Origin: Proales similis
Lineage: Eukaryota > Rotifera > Eurotatoria > Ploima > Proalidae
Direction of reading: 5' to 3'
Length of the DNA: 64,000 nt
Assembly: GCA_019059635.1 (NCBI GenBank)
Contig: JAGVRJ010000007.1
Coordinates: 2,108,001-2,172,000, forward strand
Part shown: piece after piece, positions 22,808 through 34,261 of the stretch
Numbering within the stretch: position 1 is the first letter of the stretch
Layout: each line of letters starts with the position of its first letter
Notes under the pieces: model-generated
What the model was told of the DNA's origin: nothing
Databases searched by the model: none
What the model saw: only the letters and a program-made list of their open reading frames with translations
Made by a program: the position numbers and the translations under genes

Positions 22808-22867
22808 TTTATTTTGCGTAGAAAAGGAGCAGCGTATTCTAATTAACTAATGAATTAAAATAATAAA
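22808..22867. terminator. Overlapping convergent poly(A) signals, NAE1 and MINDY3
   Basis: The minus-strand AATAAA (22808-22813) serves MINDY3 and the plus-strand AATAAA (22862-22867) serves NAE1. Each lies beyond the other, so the two 3' UTRs should overlap by at least about 60 bases. Confidence 0.6.
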
Positions 22868-22915
22868 ACCGAATCAAAGAGAATTCGAACAGAATCTGCG
22901 AAAGAGGCCATCGAC

Positions 22916-24705
22916 TCAATTGAGCGAGGGCGTGCGACTATCGTCCCAATCGATCTCAATTGTGGGCCATTTGGTCTGCAGACAGCTTTTGATCGAGTTT
23001 ATGTCCAAACACGGCTGATCAGTAAAGTCAATGAGTCGCGCTTGGCCGCTGGAATAGCGCACCTCGTTGTCGGCATTGGATCGCGCCAGGCCGTTGTAGT
23101 GGTAAACGCGAAAGCGATCCGGAATGGCCGCTTGGTCCGAGTCCGGGAAGAACTCGTTGAGGAAAGCTGCTTTGGTGATAATGCCCAGACTCTCCGAATC
23201 CAATTGACTTCGAACGGCGTCCACACTTGGATCGAACGTGTCTCAGCTCACACAAGCATTCGGCAGCCTCAAGATTCAATACTCACTATTCTTTGTCGGT
23301 GAGCAAGTCGAGTGACTCCATAAGCTTGTCTAGGTCATCACTGTTGACGAAGCCATTGCCTAATTCAAGATCGAGCGGGTCAGTGCGTCGCCAACAAAAG
23401 TGTTCAAGTTAGAAAAGTACCACTGGGATCGAATCGCGAAAAGGTCATCAAAGCCTTTTGCCGGCTCGAATCGTTTTGCTGAATGAGGCTCATCTCCTGT
23501 TTCAAGCGGGTTTCGCACATTTAGAGAGTTGAGCCAAGTTAGAGGCGAGTGGATAGACCTGTGAGAAAAAGACGGTGAAATGCGTTTCGGACGCCAGCAC
23601 CCAGATCGGGTATTTCGGATTCTTCAGATTCCAGCCGACCTTCGAAACTTGGCTCAGTGCGGTTCGCTTTTTCGAATGAAATTTCTTCTATTTACTTCGC
23701 AGTAGCGTAAATGCTCCATGATAGTCAGAAAGCCGATGCTTGACTGCCTCGGAATGCCCTGAAGTTCTAGAAAGAGTGCGCGACGGGTTAATGCAGAGTA
23801 AAGGATCGTGAGAGACGGAACGATGGACTCACTGAAGCCTTCGAGCGATTTCTCGTCGTCGAACACGTGCGAGGTGGCCAAGCCGCACAGCATCAGATTG
23901 GTCAGCGTTTGACTTCCATGACCGTGAAGAGGGTCGATCAGCGGCTCCATGCTCTCTTCGAGCTCTTTTTCTAGCAAACTCAAGCCCTTGAGGAAGAGTG
24001 CTGATTGGGGAGCGAACGATTGACAGGCCAAGCGATTACTTTGGTCAGAATGATTGAGTAGAGAAAGCACAAGACTCCGTACTCTTGCTTGAGCATGTCT
24101 ACTTTGGTGGTCAACTCTGCCTTCAGCTCGTTGAGCGTTTCAAAACGACGAAACCGCAGCAGCTTGCTGAACGCGTCAAAGTCGAGCTTGGGCCTTTTGC
24201 TTTCGCTCTGCTCGATGCCTTGGTGGAGCACAAGACACTTGGACATTTGACTCGACGAGACGTTTATGAATATGTTCAGCAGGGCGTCAATGAAACGCGC
24301 GTCAAGTTCTTGGCCTTGAATTTCGATTGCATTCAACATGTTTAGCTTTTGCCGGCTAGCAGATGTGCCAACGCCAGGACCCACCGGACAGCTGGCGCCA
24401 ATTCTGGTCAGACGATGCACCGAAAAGTAATTCTTTGAGCAGATATGCCTGAACGCCGACAATCACTGAGCACGGGCCGCCGTTGTTCTGCAACAGAGCG
24501 CTCGGCTCGTGTTGTTGCTTGAATATGAATCCTTTTCAGAGAAAATGTAAAAACGGCGCCCACTGGTCAAGCAGACTCGTGTACCTTGAGACCAGCGTTC
24601 AAATACATCTTGCTTGATCTCGTCGCCCCAGACTAGCGAGGCGAGCTCTCGGGCCTCTGACAGCTCCTCTCCCCAAACTTCCATTGTCGCCTGAGAAGCA
24701 TTCAT
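22916..24705 (-). CDS. MINDY3: Ubiquitin carboxyl-terminal hydrolase MINDY3 (FAM188A)
   Basis: About nine exons. The N-terminal exon reads ASLVWGDEIKQDVFERWSQG, then RFYIFSEK, and after a splice the catalytic-cysteine motif NNGGPCSVIVGVQAYLLKEL. Middle exons read YGVLCFLYSIILTKV, PLIDPLHGHGSQTL and GFLTIMEHLRYCEV. The C-terminal exons give FRVYHYNGLARSN and the conserved end LQTKWPTIEIDW and SLN. MINDY-family enzymes cleave K48-linked polyubiquitin chains. MINDY3 carries EF-hand-like sequence between catalytic halves, visible here as the exon near 23290-23440. Two candidate starts exist, 24705 and 24684; both precede the conserved region. Confidence 0.93.
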
Positions 24706-25186
24706 TGCGCGCACTCCCTCTTGTCCTCTCTCGTCGTTTGTCTGCGAGCGATCGACATTTGCGATTAGTCTCTCGCTGACTAATTTAAGCAGATGGCGAC
24801 GTCGTTTTGTCTGCGGTTCCAGACCATTTGCCAATCCTCTATGCTTTCTTTTAACAGACCCGATTCTAGTCCAAAGCTGCACTTGGCAAACTTCAGTGTG
24901 GCTATTCCCAAGGCGATTGAGACGAATGCCATCGAAAATCGAGTTCAAACTCTGCACAGATAAAGTAGAACGCTGCAAAAGTCGACCACGCCAGGAAGCC
25001 AGGAAGCGAATGGATTTCGATTTAAAATTTCAGCCTTGGGACAGGAAACCGAAAGAACTGGAGAATGGAGAAATTCAGGAAAAGACAAGCCGAGAGGGGA
25101 GAAGAGCTCTAGCCGAGTGCGTACTGCATGTACTCGAGTCGGAGACGGCCAGTGGAGCGAGTTAGAAAGGCCAAGTAAGTTTCGAC
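24706..25186. other. Divergent upstream region of MINDY3 and ANAPC7
   Basis: About 480 bases between two divergent starts. The MINDY3 frame stays open upstream to about 24978 but contains no further ATG, so it is treated as non-coding. No TATA-like element was convincing. Confidence 0.5.
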
Positions 25187-27433
25187 ATGTGTGAAATGCA
25201 ACGAATGGTGGACCATCTGGAGAGCCTGTTCGAAGCCGGCCTCTACGAGGATGTGAAAGTGGTTGCCGACCTGGCGCTTGCCTCCTCTCACGCATGCAAA
25301 CTGCAGAGCAAAGAGCGCTACGTGATATTCTACTACTACGGCAAGGCGGCGTTCGCTCTGAAGGAGTACAAACTGGCCGAGAGCGCGCTGAGCAATGCGC
25401 TCGGCGCCACAAGGCCAAAGAGCAAACCCAAAGTCGCGGGCCTGCCCGACACAGACACCGACATTGACATAAAGTACCACTTGCACTTGTGCCTGCTCAA
25501 CGAAAAGAAGACCCAGGAGGCGTTCGCAATGGTAAATTCCAGCACAACTCGGTCGAGACGATTTGACGCTTGAACGCGCAATCAAGTTGGACAGCATTCC
25601 TGCCAAGCAGCGCTGTCCCAAAGTTCTCATGGCCCTGGCCAAGCTAAGTCAGCAGCTGATGAACACCAAAGAGGCGATCGCCCTCTTCAAGGAAGTGCTC
25701 AAGTAGGTGCCAGCAGTCGCGCACCACTTTCGAACGAGCTAACCGCCTTGTCCAATAGGCAACACAAGTGTTCGGTGGTGGCCATCGAGGCGCTTCTCAA
25801 CCTTGGCGTCAAATTGGACGAAATAAACAAAATATGCGCACCGGCTCACAACGAAATGTAAACTCAAGCAAATCAATTCTCCGACCTCCATAAAATCAAA
25901 TTGTTTTTCAAGTTTAAGCGCTTTTCTCAAAGGCAAATCGCAGCTTATCGCGCGTCAGTATAAAGACGCAACCAGGACGCTCGAGACTCTCGACTCCAAT
26001 GTAAGCATCTCTTTCGCCTGGCACAGTTCGAGCCTCTAATCCTGGTCGGTGGTATAAGCTACAGGCACACCGCAGCAAAGAGGTGCTCTGTTCACTTGCG
26101 TACAGTTTTTATCTGAACGGCGACTACAAACGTGCGATTGAAACCTTCGACAAAGTAATCCAGCGTCCCAAGTGCTCGTCAAGTCGCCACTGAAAATTGA
26201 AATTTCAGCTGCGTCAAGCCGAGCCAAACTACACAGACAAAATGGACATTTACGCCTATTTGCTGTTTGTGGACAAGTCCGACTCGGACAACCTTCCCGT
26301 TCTGGAGAGGTAAACCGACTCGGACCGATGTGACCGATATTCTCACACACTCACTCGATTGCACAGGCTGGCCAACGACATGCATCAAATATCGGTGACC
26401 ATCCCGGAAACGTGGATCGCCATCGGCTACTACAGTCTGAAGAAAAAGTCGCAGAAGGCTAAATGCTTCGCCGAGAACGTGAGCGCTGCGGCCACCGTTG
26501 CTGTCTGCGATATAGATAACCGTTGAATTGTGACAGGCATTGCTGATCGAGCCGGACAACAGCCAGGCGCTGTTGCTGCGAGCGATCGCGCTCAACAAAC
26601 TCAAGGGCTTTAACGAGGCGGCCGTAACGTTCCGCGAGGCGACCAGAGTCAACATGTACTTTTTCGAGGCGTACAAAGGACTTGTGGAAGCGCTACTCAG
26701 CCTGCATCACATAAAAGACGCCATTCAGACTGCGACCAACGCAATCAAACTAATCGGCTCCAATCCGCGCACATTGGCCGTAAATGCCCTCAAATTCTTG
26801 TCCGTCCGCTCTTGTCTCTCAGACTTGTTTCGATTTAATAGCTCTACGGCGAAGCGCTCAGTCGCGACCAGGTCAATCCGGAAAAGGTTTGTCCCAATTC
26901 TGCCCCGTTATTGCGCAGCGTCCTTAATCTCCGCACCCGTAGTCAAAAGCGTATTTGTACAAGGCGATCAAAGGCGCGCCGTCTAACCAGGAGTCGGTCC
27001 TGTGTCTAGTGCGCGTCTGCATGACCCTGCAGCAGTTCAGCGAGGCGTTGGAAGTGTAATAGATCGCTTCGTTCTCTCGCGCCCGCTTTCTAATTCTCCA
27101 ATTCTAGACTGGGAAAGTATGTGAAGAGCAACCCGTCGAATCCGCGCCTCATGCACATCTACTCCGAACTAATGAAAAAGTGCGGCAAGTCCGAGGAGGC
27201 TCTCATTTACATGAACAAGGCGGCCAGGTTAGTTGAACTCCTTTTCCTGCTCGATTCTCGTCAATCGCTTCAATATGCGTCAAATTTGAAGCATGGACCC
27301 GTCAAACGGTCTGATCAAGTCGATGCTCGAAAAGGCAGAGCAGAGCATCGAAGCCACTGCTGTCCTAAATCCGAGCACTTCGGCTGAACACAACGACGAG
27401 CATCTCCAGGAGAGCAATTTCCACGTCATTTAA
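25187..27433 (+). CDS. ANAPC7: Anaphase-promoting complex subunit 7 (TPR protein)
   Basis: Around ten exons of tetratricopeptide repeats. The first exon reads MVDHLESLFEAGLYEDVKVV and YVIFYYYGKAAFALKEYKLA, matching the ANAPC7 N-terminus. Later blocks include KMDIYAYLLF, IPETWIAIGYYSLKKKSQKA, LIEPDNSQALLLRAIALNK, FNEAAVTFREATRVN, FEAYKGLVEALLSLHHIKDA, and NPRLMHIYSELMKKCGKSEEA. ANAPC7 is a scaffold subunit of the APC/C E3 ligase TPR lobe that helps bind coactivators and cell-cycle substrates. Its start is either the ATG at 25187 or the internal one six codons later (MVDH), which aligns better with known starts. The C-terminus lacks the long acidic tail of the vertebrate protein. Confidence 0.9.
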
Positions 27434-27553
27434 TCAGCAAAAATTCTCACTTCAAAATGAAATTTGAAACCAATCAGCGACATTTTGAAAGACCTGGCTG
27501 GCTCATCAATTTCAAGACACGATTCAATCGCTCAATACGTCAATCGATCGATT

Positions 27554-27587
27554 AATTGGCTCATCGATTTCGGTTCGATGACCAATT
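27554..27587. repeat. Inverted repeat followed by a T run
   Basis: The arms AATTGGCTCATCGA and TCGATGACCAATT pair with one bulged base around a seven-base loop. A run of six or seven T follows within about 12 bases, at 27599-27605. Confidence 0.7.
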
Positions 27588-27663
27588 GACTGATTGGCCT
27601 TTTTTACTAAAAATAAAAAGAATCAAATTTCTTATATTAAAGATCAGAGACGAGCTTTAAACA

Positions 27664-27717
27664 GACTGGCAGTTAATCAACTCGAAGTGATAGCTCACTT
27701 CGTTTAAGTTGCCAGTC
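27664..27717. repeat. Two-part hairpin upstream of SNRNP40
   Basis: An outer perfect 8-bp stem (GACTGGCA with TGCCAGTC) surrounds an inner perfect 8-bp stem (CGAAGTGA with TCACTTCG) closed by the loop TAGC. The spacers between the stems are unequal and partly complementary. It ends 60 bases before the SNRNP40 ATG. Confidence 0.75.
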
Positions 27718-27776
27718 AAGGAATTTTCCCGCATTTTCGCCCTCCATCTGATAAACTCGTTTAGAACAAAAAGCGA

Positions 27777-29132
27777 ATGATGAGCGCCGGAGTGAAGCGA
27801 AGTGGCGATGAGGGAACTGTCACCTCACTTGTGCCGATCAGCAAAAAGAGCAAAAGCGAAATGGTCGCCTATGCTGCCAAATTCAACCGAGTAAGTAGCA
27901 TTGCCTTTTTGTGTGCTCCGTGAAAAGGATTTCACATTTCGCCGTTCGAAGAATGAACTTCGCCGCTCTTCGCTTTTCGCGCCCATCGTTCAACTTGCCG
28001 GCCACGAGGCCGAAGTGTTTTGCTGCAAATTCAGTCCGGACGGCGCCGTGCTGGCCACTGCTGGCTTCGATCGTCGCATATTTCTCTGGAATGTCTATGG
28101 CGAATGCGAGAACTGGTCCACTCTAGTCGGCCATGGTGGCGCAATTCTCGATCTCAGATTCAATCAAGACGGAAAGTAAGTGTCGCTACCAAGGCACAAT
28201 CAGCCAGCCGAGCTAATTTCATCTCTTTCAAGTGAAATTGTCACATGCGGCACAGACAAATTCATTTTTATTTGGGACATGCACACTCTCGAACGAGTGA
28301 AAAAGATCAGAGGACACCGTGAATTCGTCAATTGCGTAGATGTGGCTCGCAACACGCCCAATTTAATCTGTTCGGGCTCAGACGACTCGACAGTCAAGAT
28401 ATGGGATCGTCGGAAGAGAGGCGACGCCATCGCCTTGAACTCAGAGTTTCAGGTTTTGGCTGTCACTTTCAACGACGACGCCAATCAAGTGATCTCGGGC
28501 GGCATAGACAACTGCGTCAAAGTTTGGGACGTTCGAAAAAAAGAAGTCATTTACAAACTGCAAGGTCACGTGGACAGCGTAACAGGCCTAAGTCTATCTC
28601 CGGACGGTTCTTATGTTGCCTCAAACGCGATGGACAACACAGGTAGACAAATTTCTGTCTGTTTGACTCCAGTTGAACAAAACATTCAAAATTCTTCTTG
28701 TCTGACTGGTCGTGTAAAGTGCGACTGTGGGATATAAGACCATACGCGACCGAAGATAGATGCGTCAAGTTGATTCAAGGCCATACACATAATTTTGAAA
28801 AGGCAACTAGTTTCTCCTTTTTCCACTTGTCATCTGATGTAATCAAAGAAGAACTTTTTAGAATTTGCTTCGGGTCGCCTGGTCGCCTGACGGACAATTC
28901 ATCTCAGCTGGAAGCGCAGACAAGTATTTGTACATCTGGGAAGTGAACGATGGCCGAATAGCCTACAAGCTGCCAGGACATACTGGCTCGGTTAATGACG
29001 TCGACTTTCATCCCAACGAGCCAATAAGTAAGATATCAACCTCCCTAAACTATTTCCTCGCTAAAAAGGTCTTATCTGGTCGTAGTTGTCTCTGGCTCAA
29101 GCGATCGAAAGGTTTTTCTAGGTGAATTATAA
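27777..29132 (+). CDS. SNRNP40: U5 snRNP 40 kDa protein (WD40)
   Basis: Six exons starting at the ATG at 27777 (a second in-frame ATG follows directly). After a short basic N-terminus come seven WD repeats. The diagnostic blocks are LAGHEAEVFCCKFSPDGA, ATAGFDRRIFLWNVYGEC, FQVLAVTFNDDANQVISG, GIDNCVKVWDVRKKEV, GHVDSVTGLSLSPDGSYV, SNAMDNT, HNFEKN, AGSADKYLYIWEV and YKLPGHTGSVNDVDFHPNEP. The final exon adds IVSGSSDRKVFLGEL. This is the Prp8-binding WD40 subunit of the U5 snRNP. The length, about 350 residues, is normal for the family. The stop at 29130-29132 is about 60 bases before an AATAAA at 29191. Confidence 0.95.
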
Positions 29133-29435
29133 TACAGAAGCACCCAGAAATGCTTATAAAACTGACCAAAATACTAACATTCTTGATGTAAATAAACTTC
29201 TTGCTTGAAAAAAATGCAATATTGGGTTTCGATCAAATATTTGTTCGAGAATGTTTGGAATTATTTTTTTTTTTGCATGTTGCTGCTTAAGATAGATTGC
29301 ATGTGCATTCATATGGGATGGCCCTTTTTCAAGGTCAAATTTAACGCATAAATATGTAAGTCAAGCTCTTCCAGATAGAATAAGTCAAAACAAAATGGTA
29401 GATTCCTGTTAAGGTCAATTTCTGAACTGCCGCAG
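29133..29435. other. AT-rich gap after SNRNP40
   Basis: Contains the SNRNP40 poly(A) signal (AATAAA at 29191-29196) and a T run near 29264-29275. No ATG-led coding sequence connects to the remnant that follows. Confidence 0.5.
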
Positions 29436-30486
29436 AGTTGGTATCAAGATCAACACCTTCTCTAAAGCGGCGTCCGAGATGGTCGCCTCTAACATGGCAA
29501 CCTGTACTTATATTGATCCGACCAAGGACATGATTCGAATCAGCTACCCGTCCGAGCCCATTCTCGCAGAAGGCTCTTTTGCGGTGATGCTTGCATCAAA
29601 AAAGAACTTGGGCGACATGCTGCAAACTCTCTACAATATTACAATACGCTCTGTTGTCAATGAGCAGGGCGCTAAAGGAGAGCTGGTTGCCAAACTGGCG
29701 CTGGTCATCGCTTTTGATCAGGCTTGTCAATATGTCCCGGAGCAAGTCCTACACAGCTAAGTCGCTCTTGTTATTTCGTAATTCCCCCACCATCCGCACA
29801 TTACTAAAGTCCACCCTCGATCATTTAATGTAACCAAGATAGAGTCGACATAGTCGACCTCATTGTCCCGATCTGCTTCAGCTTGGAAAATTTTGACAGG
29901 CTCAGCTGCTTGCTGGTGCAGGTCAAGAACGAGTCGGCCAAGTTTCATGTCTCTCTCAGGGAGCTCTATCACGATCTCAACCCGGTCATGTGCCGATTGC
30001 TGGCAACCTCTTGCGCAGACTCAGCGTCATTCCAAAATGAGCCAAAATCGAACTCGACTGTGTAAACGATCAAGAAGAAGCGTCTATGGATCTGGCCGCC
30101 ATTTGCGAACATCTTCACAGTGCCAAGAGCGCTGAAAAGTTTAAGCAAGAGAATGCGCAGGCCTACCACCTATGCTTGAGATGGACCAAAAAGCGCCAGC
30201 TGGCCATAAGTTCTACCGAAATAGTTGACACACTACTAACCGACCCCGCACTCAGCGATGTAGCGCAGGTGCTTGCAAAGATATCAAAGAGCGATCGGAT
30301 TGACCCTTCTCTCCTACTAATGAATCCGGATGCGAGTGAGGCAAAGGCCTATGCGCCTATCAAGTTTGGCCCGTTTCCGAATAGGCAGAAAAAAGTAAGT
30401 TGGACAGTTTTGAAGACCATATAGAATTCTCTCTAAATGACCGTTTTTCATCAGATGTTGTCCGAGATCTCAACTCGAGCCTCCTA
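29436..30486 (+). pseudogene. Remnant resembling CRN/RHS-like PD-(D/E)XK family proteins
   Basis: Three blocks in three frames. Block 1 (29436-29760) reads SEMVASNMATCTYIDP and SYPSEPILAEGSFAVM. Block 2 (29844-30065) reads VDLIVPICFSLENF and LSCLLVQVKNESAKF. Block 3 (from about 30060 to 30486) reads MDLAAICEHLH and onward, and includes a normal GTAAG intron near 30394. The YPSEPILAE pattern followed by LIVP and QVKN matches, from memory, large fungal and protist proteins related to Crinkler and retrotransposon-hot-spot (RHS) proteins; QVK would be the Q-x-K part of a PD-(D/E)XK nuclease fold. No ATG-led N-terminal part exists between SNRNP40 and block 1. The change from block 2 to 3 has no credible intron and suggests a frameshift. 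It could still be a poorly resolved live gene. Confidence 0.4.
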
Positions 30487-30652
30487 AAGTTAAAGACAAA
30501 CAATGACAGAGAATAAACCTATTCGCATTTTCCCATTTCGAACTTGACAACGTTGACTACTTGCTTTTCAGTGCTTTTTGAATCTTTGTTAGACCCAAAA
30601 CTACTCATTTCTGAAACAAAACTCAAATTTCGACTTTTACTTTATTTCTTTG

Positions 30653-30658
30653 TTTATT
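30653..30658 (-). terminator. Poly(A) signal overlapping the NOL6 stop codon
   Basis: On the minus strand AATAAA includes the NOL6 stop TAA (30654-30656). A second minus-strand AATAAA lies at 30641-30646. Confidence 0.55.
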
Positions 30659-33600
30659 TGAGTTTTGTTGCGTTTTTTAAGTTTACTGATTTTACCAGTT
30701 CGCCGCCTAGAACTTTGAAATCTTCAATCAAAACCTCCAAGTTGATTTCAAGTTCCTGGCCTCCTTCGACAAGCATTCGGTCGATTACATTATTGGCCTT
30801 GGCCTCGAGTGGCTTTAAAGAGCCAGGCTTGAACACTACGAACACTCTCGTAGCTGCCTGAGGGTCGTACATGAACAGAGCCAGGTGATCGTAGGCTTGG
30901 CGAAGTTCATCCACAAACAATGCCACTGGATCAAAATCGACTACTGGCAGAATTTCTTTCTCCAGATTGCTCTCTTCCATCGGCCGATAATGCGGCAGAA
31001 AAGTTCCGGGAGAGATGTCAACTCGACGATAGGCTTTGGCGCAGTACGATACGTTAAGCTCAATAACCACATCGAAACGATCCTCGCGTGGTCTGAACAC
31101 GTCCTTGAAGCCGTCAAGCGAGTCGAAGCTGCTCAACGATTTCCTGAGTTTGCCCACCGAGCTCTTTGCCTGCATCACAGTCATGCACAACTGCTGGATT
31201 GTTGGTTTCTCGCGGCTCCACAAAGACGCCTTATCCTCGTCGAACGGTGTTAGAACGAACACGGCCGGCAACTCTGCTCGCTTTTCAATGAATTCACTTT
31301 GAATGCTCAGTATTTGATCGCCTGGTCGAGTCATTTTCGATTTATGTCACTCGTTTGATCAAATTATCTAATAATCACTTACGCTTGAGTTCACCGTTGA
31401 AGTTGACGAGCATTATTTGGCTCTTCCAGTCGAAACTGCTGAGCAAGTCGAGAAACTTGAGAAATGCCAGCGACAAGGTTCTTTTAGACAAAAGTTATTT
31501 GGATGATCGACCCTCAATCAAGAGCAGCCAACATACTTGGGCGGCTCGGGCATTGAGACGAACAGGTAAGCGCAAATCAAATCGACAAGTTCATCCTCAA
31601 AGTACTCGAGAAGAAACTGGGAGGAGAGCCATCGCTTGGCTAATCTGCAAACAAGGCCGTACGCTTCATGCTTTTGTGTGAGCCTTGTGTCTCGAGGTAA
31701 GAACAAGCGAGCAGAGAGCGTGTGAACGAACTGAGCCTGCTACTTACGCATTTATGGCGCTGTTGAGCTTGGGCAAGTGGATTGTGAATTTCTCGTAAGC
31801 GACCGACTTGGCCGTGTCCTGGCTGACCAGAATGCCGAGCTCGTTGGGTCTGTTTCGAAGACAGAACAGCTCCTGCATGCATTTCAAGTGAATTTTAAAC
31901 ACATAGCCGGCGAAGAGCACATGCAGGTGTTCAACACTGGCAAGAGCAGTTAAACCGTGCGAGTCGCGAAGAATCTCGGCCATTTTCATGTAGAGCGCAG
32001 CTTTCAGGCGTTTCATGCATTCGAGGTCCGGTGGCCATTTGCCCGCCGATTCCATCAGACAGAGAACGTCAAGCGAGGGCGTGAACGGTGCAAGTACCGG
32101 CCCCAGTGGATACTTGGGCACGAATTTGCGGCCCATTTTGGCCCTCATGTTCTTCGATGCACTTTGCTCGTATTTGAAGGTGCAAGGCAGAGGCGGAAAT
32201 GTGTCCGTGCTTCTGAATGTGGCCGAGACGCCTTGAAGTTTGACTATAGAAAGCGGCAGGCCACTCATGTTGTTCAAGACTCTTGCCAGCCTCTCGAACG
32301 CTTTTCCGGCCTCGGCAAGCAGCTCGTCGCCCGTACCATAGTTGTCTATGATGCCTTTGGGAAGCGCCAGCAGACTGTTTTGGTATTGGTCACAACAGTG
32401 AACGCTGGACTCGGCCAACTCAAGGTGAAGGTTGAGCAAATATTTGACGATGCGCAAAAAGACGAGTCGTTTCTCCTGCGAGTTTTTCGCCTCGAACAGA
32501 ACCGCCTCGCGAATAGTGGTGTCCTGGAATCGTCTCAACTCAGCTCTGCTACCCCAGAAGCGTCTGAATTGGGCGCTAGCCTTTGCCTCGTTGCTCGCCG
32601 GACCTTTGATCAGAACATTCGACAAGTTCTCGTTGAACAAAAGGCCCATCTCAACTGTCTTGTCTCGAGTTTGGCACTGCGGGGCACAAGTCTTTACGCT
32701 CCATCGCTGCTCTCGATCTGGCTTAGTGTGAAGCAGCCGCAGTCGATCATCTAAGCCCTGGCTCACAATCTCTTCGACTCTTTCAAGCGCTAGCTCGAAC
32801 GAGTCGTCAAGAGAATCAACAAGCCGGTTCTCGCGCTCCTTTTTGCTCCGGTCTTGACTGGCCGAGTCGAGCTCGATTCGGATCACCGCATCGAACCGGT
32901 CGTGCATTGAAATTTGTTTGATGAACACTTCTTGGCACGCGTCAGACTGATCGAGCAGATTGACCGACAGCTTGGCCTCGTGTTGAATTCGTAAAAAGTC
33001 AAATCGGCTCATTCGAGCGGCCAGATTCAAATGGCCTGACGAGTCGATGAACACGACCGGAAATTGAGTTTGAAACGCTTTCAAATCGGCTGAGCTGCAT
33101 AAACTCACTCCGGCCTGAGTCCAACTGGTCTCGGACAAGGCCAGAAAGCTCATTCGGATTATTTGCAAGATGCTCATGCTCGCATTGATCCGGCGCGTTT
33201 GCAACAAATAGGCCATGAACTGGCACAGAAGCAAGTGATCAAACTGCTCGCTCATGGAGCGCTTCTCAAGCCAGAGCTCAAGAAGCTGAATGGCTGCTCG
33301 TAGCGCTGGCGATGCATTCAAATCGAGTTTGCTCTCAAGCTCTTGGTAGTTGTCAATCAAACGGAGTTCGCGCAGGCAATTTTGATTGTAGCGCGGTGTG
33401 GCCGGCTCGTTTTCCAGCTCAAGTTTACTCTCGAACTCATAGCCGAACGCCTTGCTGAACCACTCCCGACGCACGTTGCTCTGCGCCGGGTGGAAGCGGG
33501 CCGCTCTGAAGCTGTCCGACGAAGGCGCAAAGCTGAGACGAATCTCGAGCTTGTCTTCCGGGTATTTGACCGTCAGCAGCGGCTGGTATGCACAGCCGAC

Positions 33601-34261
33601 TGTTACAAAGTCGAATTCGCACTTTGAATAGCATTTCATCGACATGAGCTGCACACATACATGCGAGGCGTAAAGGGCTCGTTTGGCCAACAGACGATAG
33701 TTGAGGTAGTCCCTTTCGGTGAAAAGGCCGTTTGGAATTTCGGCAGCCATTTCGATCACATCGAACGGCTTGTTGAGCAGAGTAGCCAGACGAAAGCTTC
33801 CGATCGTCTCAACTCGCTTGGGCGGATGGAAGTCGTAGACGGCCTCTTTGGCAAACTGACTGCACACTCGCGCGAGCGGCACAGCCACTCCGGCGCTCTT
33901 GAACCGCGTGCTCACGTCGTTTACTTTGTTGTCCAGCACCGACTTGAGTTTGATCAAGTTCTTCTTCAATTCGTTGCTGAGCTGCTCAATTTTAGCCAAA
34001 CGGCCGGCAGGAACGTTCAGTTCGGCGACGATCTCATCCAACTTTAGTGAGCGAGCACCGAGCGTCATTTGGCTATACTGCGCCCCCAAGAGATTTCTGA
34101 CTCACCTGCATTCGGAGAAGATTGGAGCTGTAGAGGCCTTCGATGTTGTTCATGTTGTAGAGTTCATTGTCTTTGAATTCGTCGGCATCTCGCTTCACTC
34201 TTTTGGCAGCACTCTGAGGCCTTGCTTCTTCACCGCTCATATTTGCTCCTTCCAACTTCAT
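30654..34261 (-). CDS. NOL6: Nucleolar protein 6 (Nrap/UTP22), SSU processome
   Basis: Six or so exons, with one long exon of 2.3 kb at about 31744-34080. The first exon reads NNIEGLYSSNLLRMQ, matching the HSSLLRLQ start of animal NOL6. The long exon contains YLNYRLLAKRALYASHVC, PATPRYNQNCLRE, VVFIDSSGHLNLAARM, FRRFWGSRAELRRFQDTTI, LPLSIVKLQGVSATFRSTD and AGYVFKIHLKCMQE. The last exon gives DVFRPREDRFDVVIEL and VDELRQAYDHLALFMYDP. NOL6 is a structural component of the UTP-C part of the small-subunit processome and is essential for 18S rRNA maturation. The ATG at 34261 is the first of two; MSGEE eight codons later could also serve. Confidence 0.96.

Larger units (their letters stand above)
27434..27776. 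other. Hairpin-rich gap between ANAPC7 and SNRNP40
   Basis: Two strong inverted repeats (27554-27587 and 27664-27717, listed separately) lie here, with a plus-strand AATAAA near 27613 that probably ends ANAPC7. No coding sequence was seen. Confidence 0.6.

Noticed and set aside
24706-24978. Upstream extension of MINDY3
   Set aside because: The frame is open, but there is no ATG and no similarity to the family N-terminus.
27560-27600. tRNA-like B-box (GGTTCGATGACC) in the hairpin region
   Set aside because: No cloverleaf, A-box or acceptor stem could be drawn around it; no tRNA was found elsewhere by eye either.
31000-31330. Separate gene for the frame beginning near 31334
   Set aside because: It is the C-terminal exon of NOL6 (DVFRPREDRFDVVIEL, HLALFMYD).
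31957-32754. 265-codon plus-strand frame
   Set aside because: It lies wholly opposite the large NOL6 exon and has no recognisable motif.
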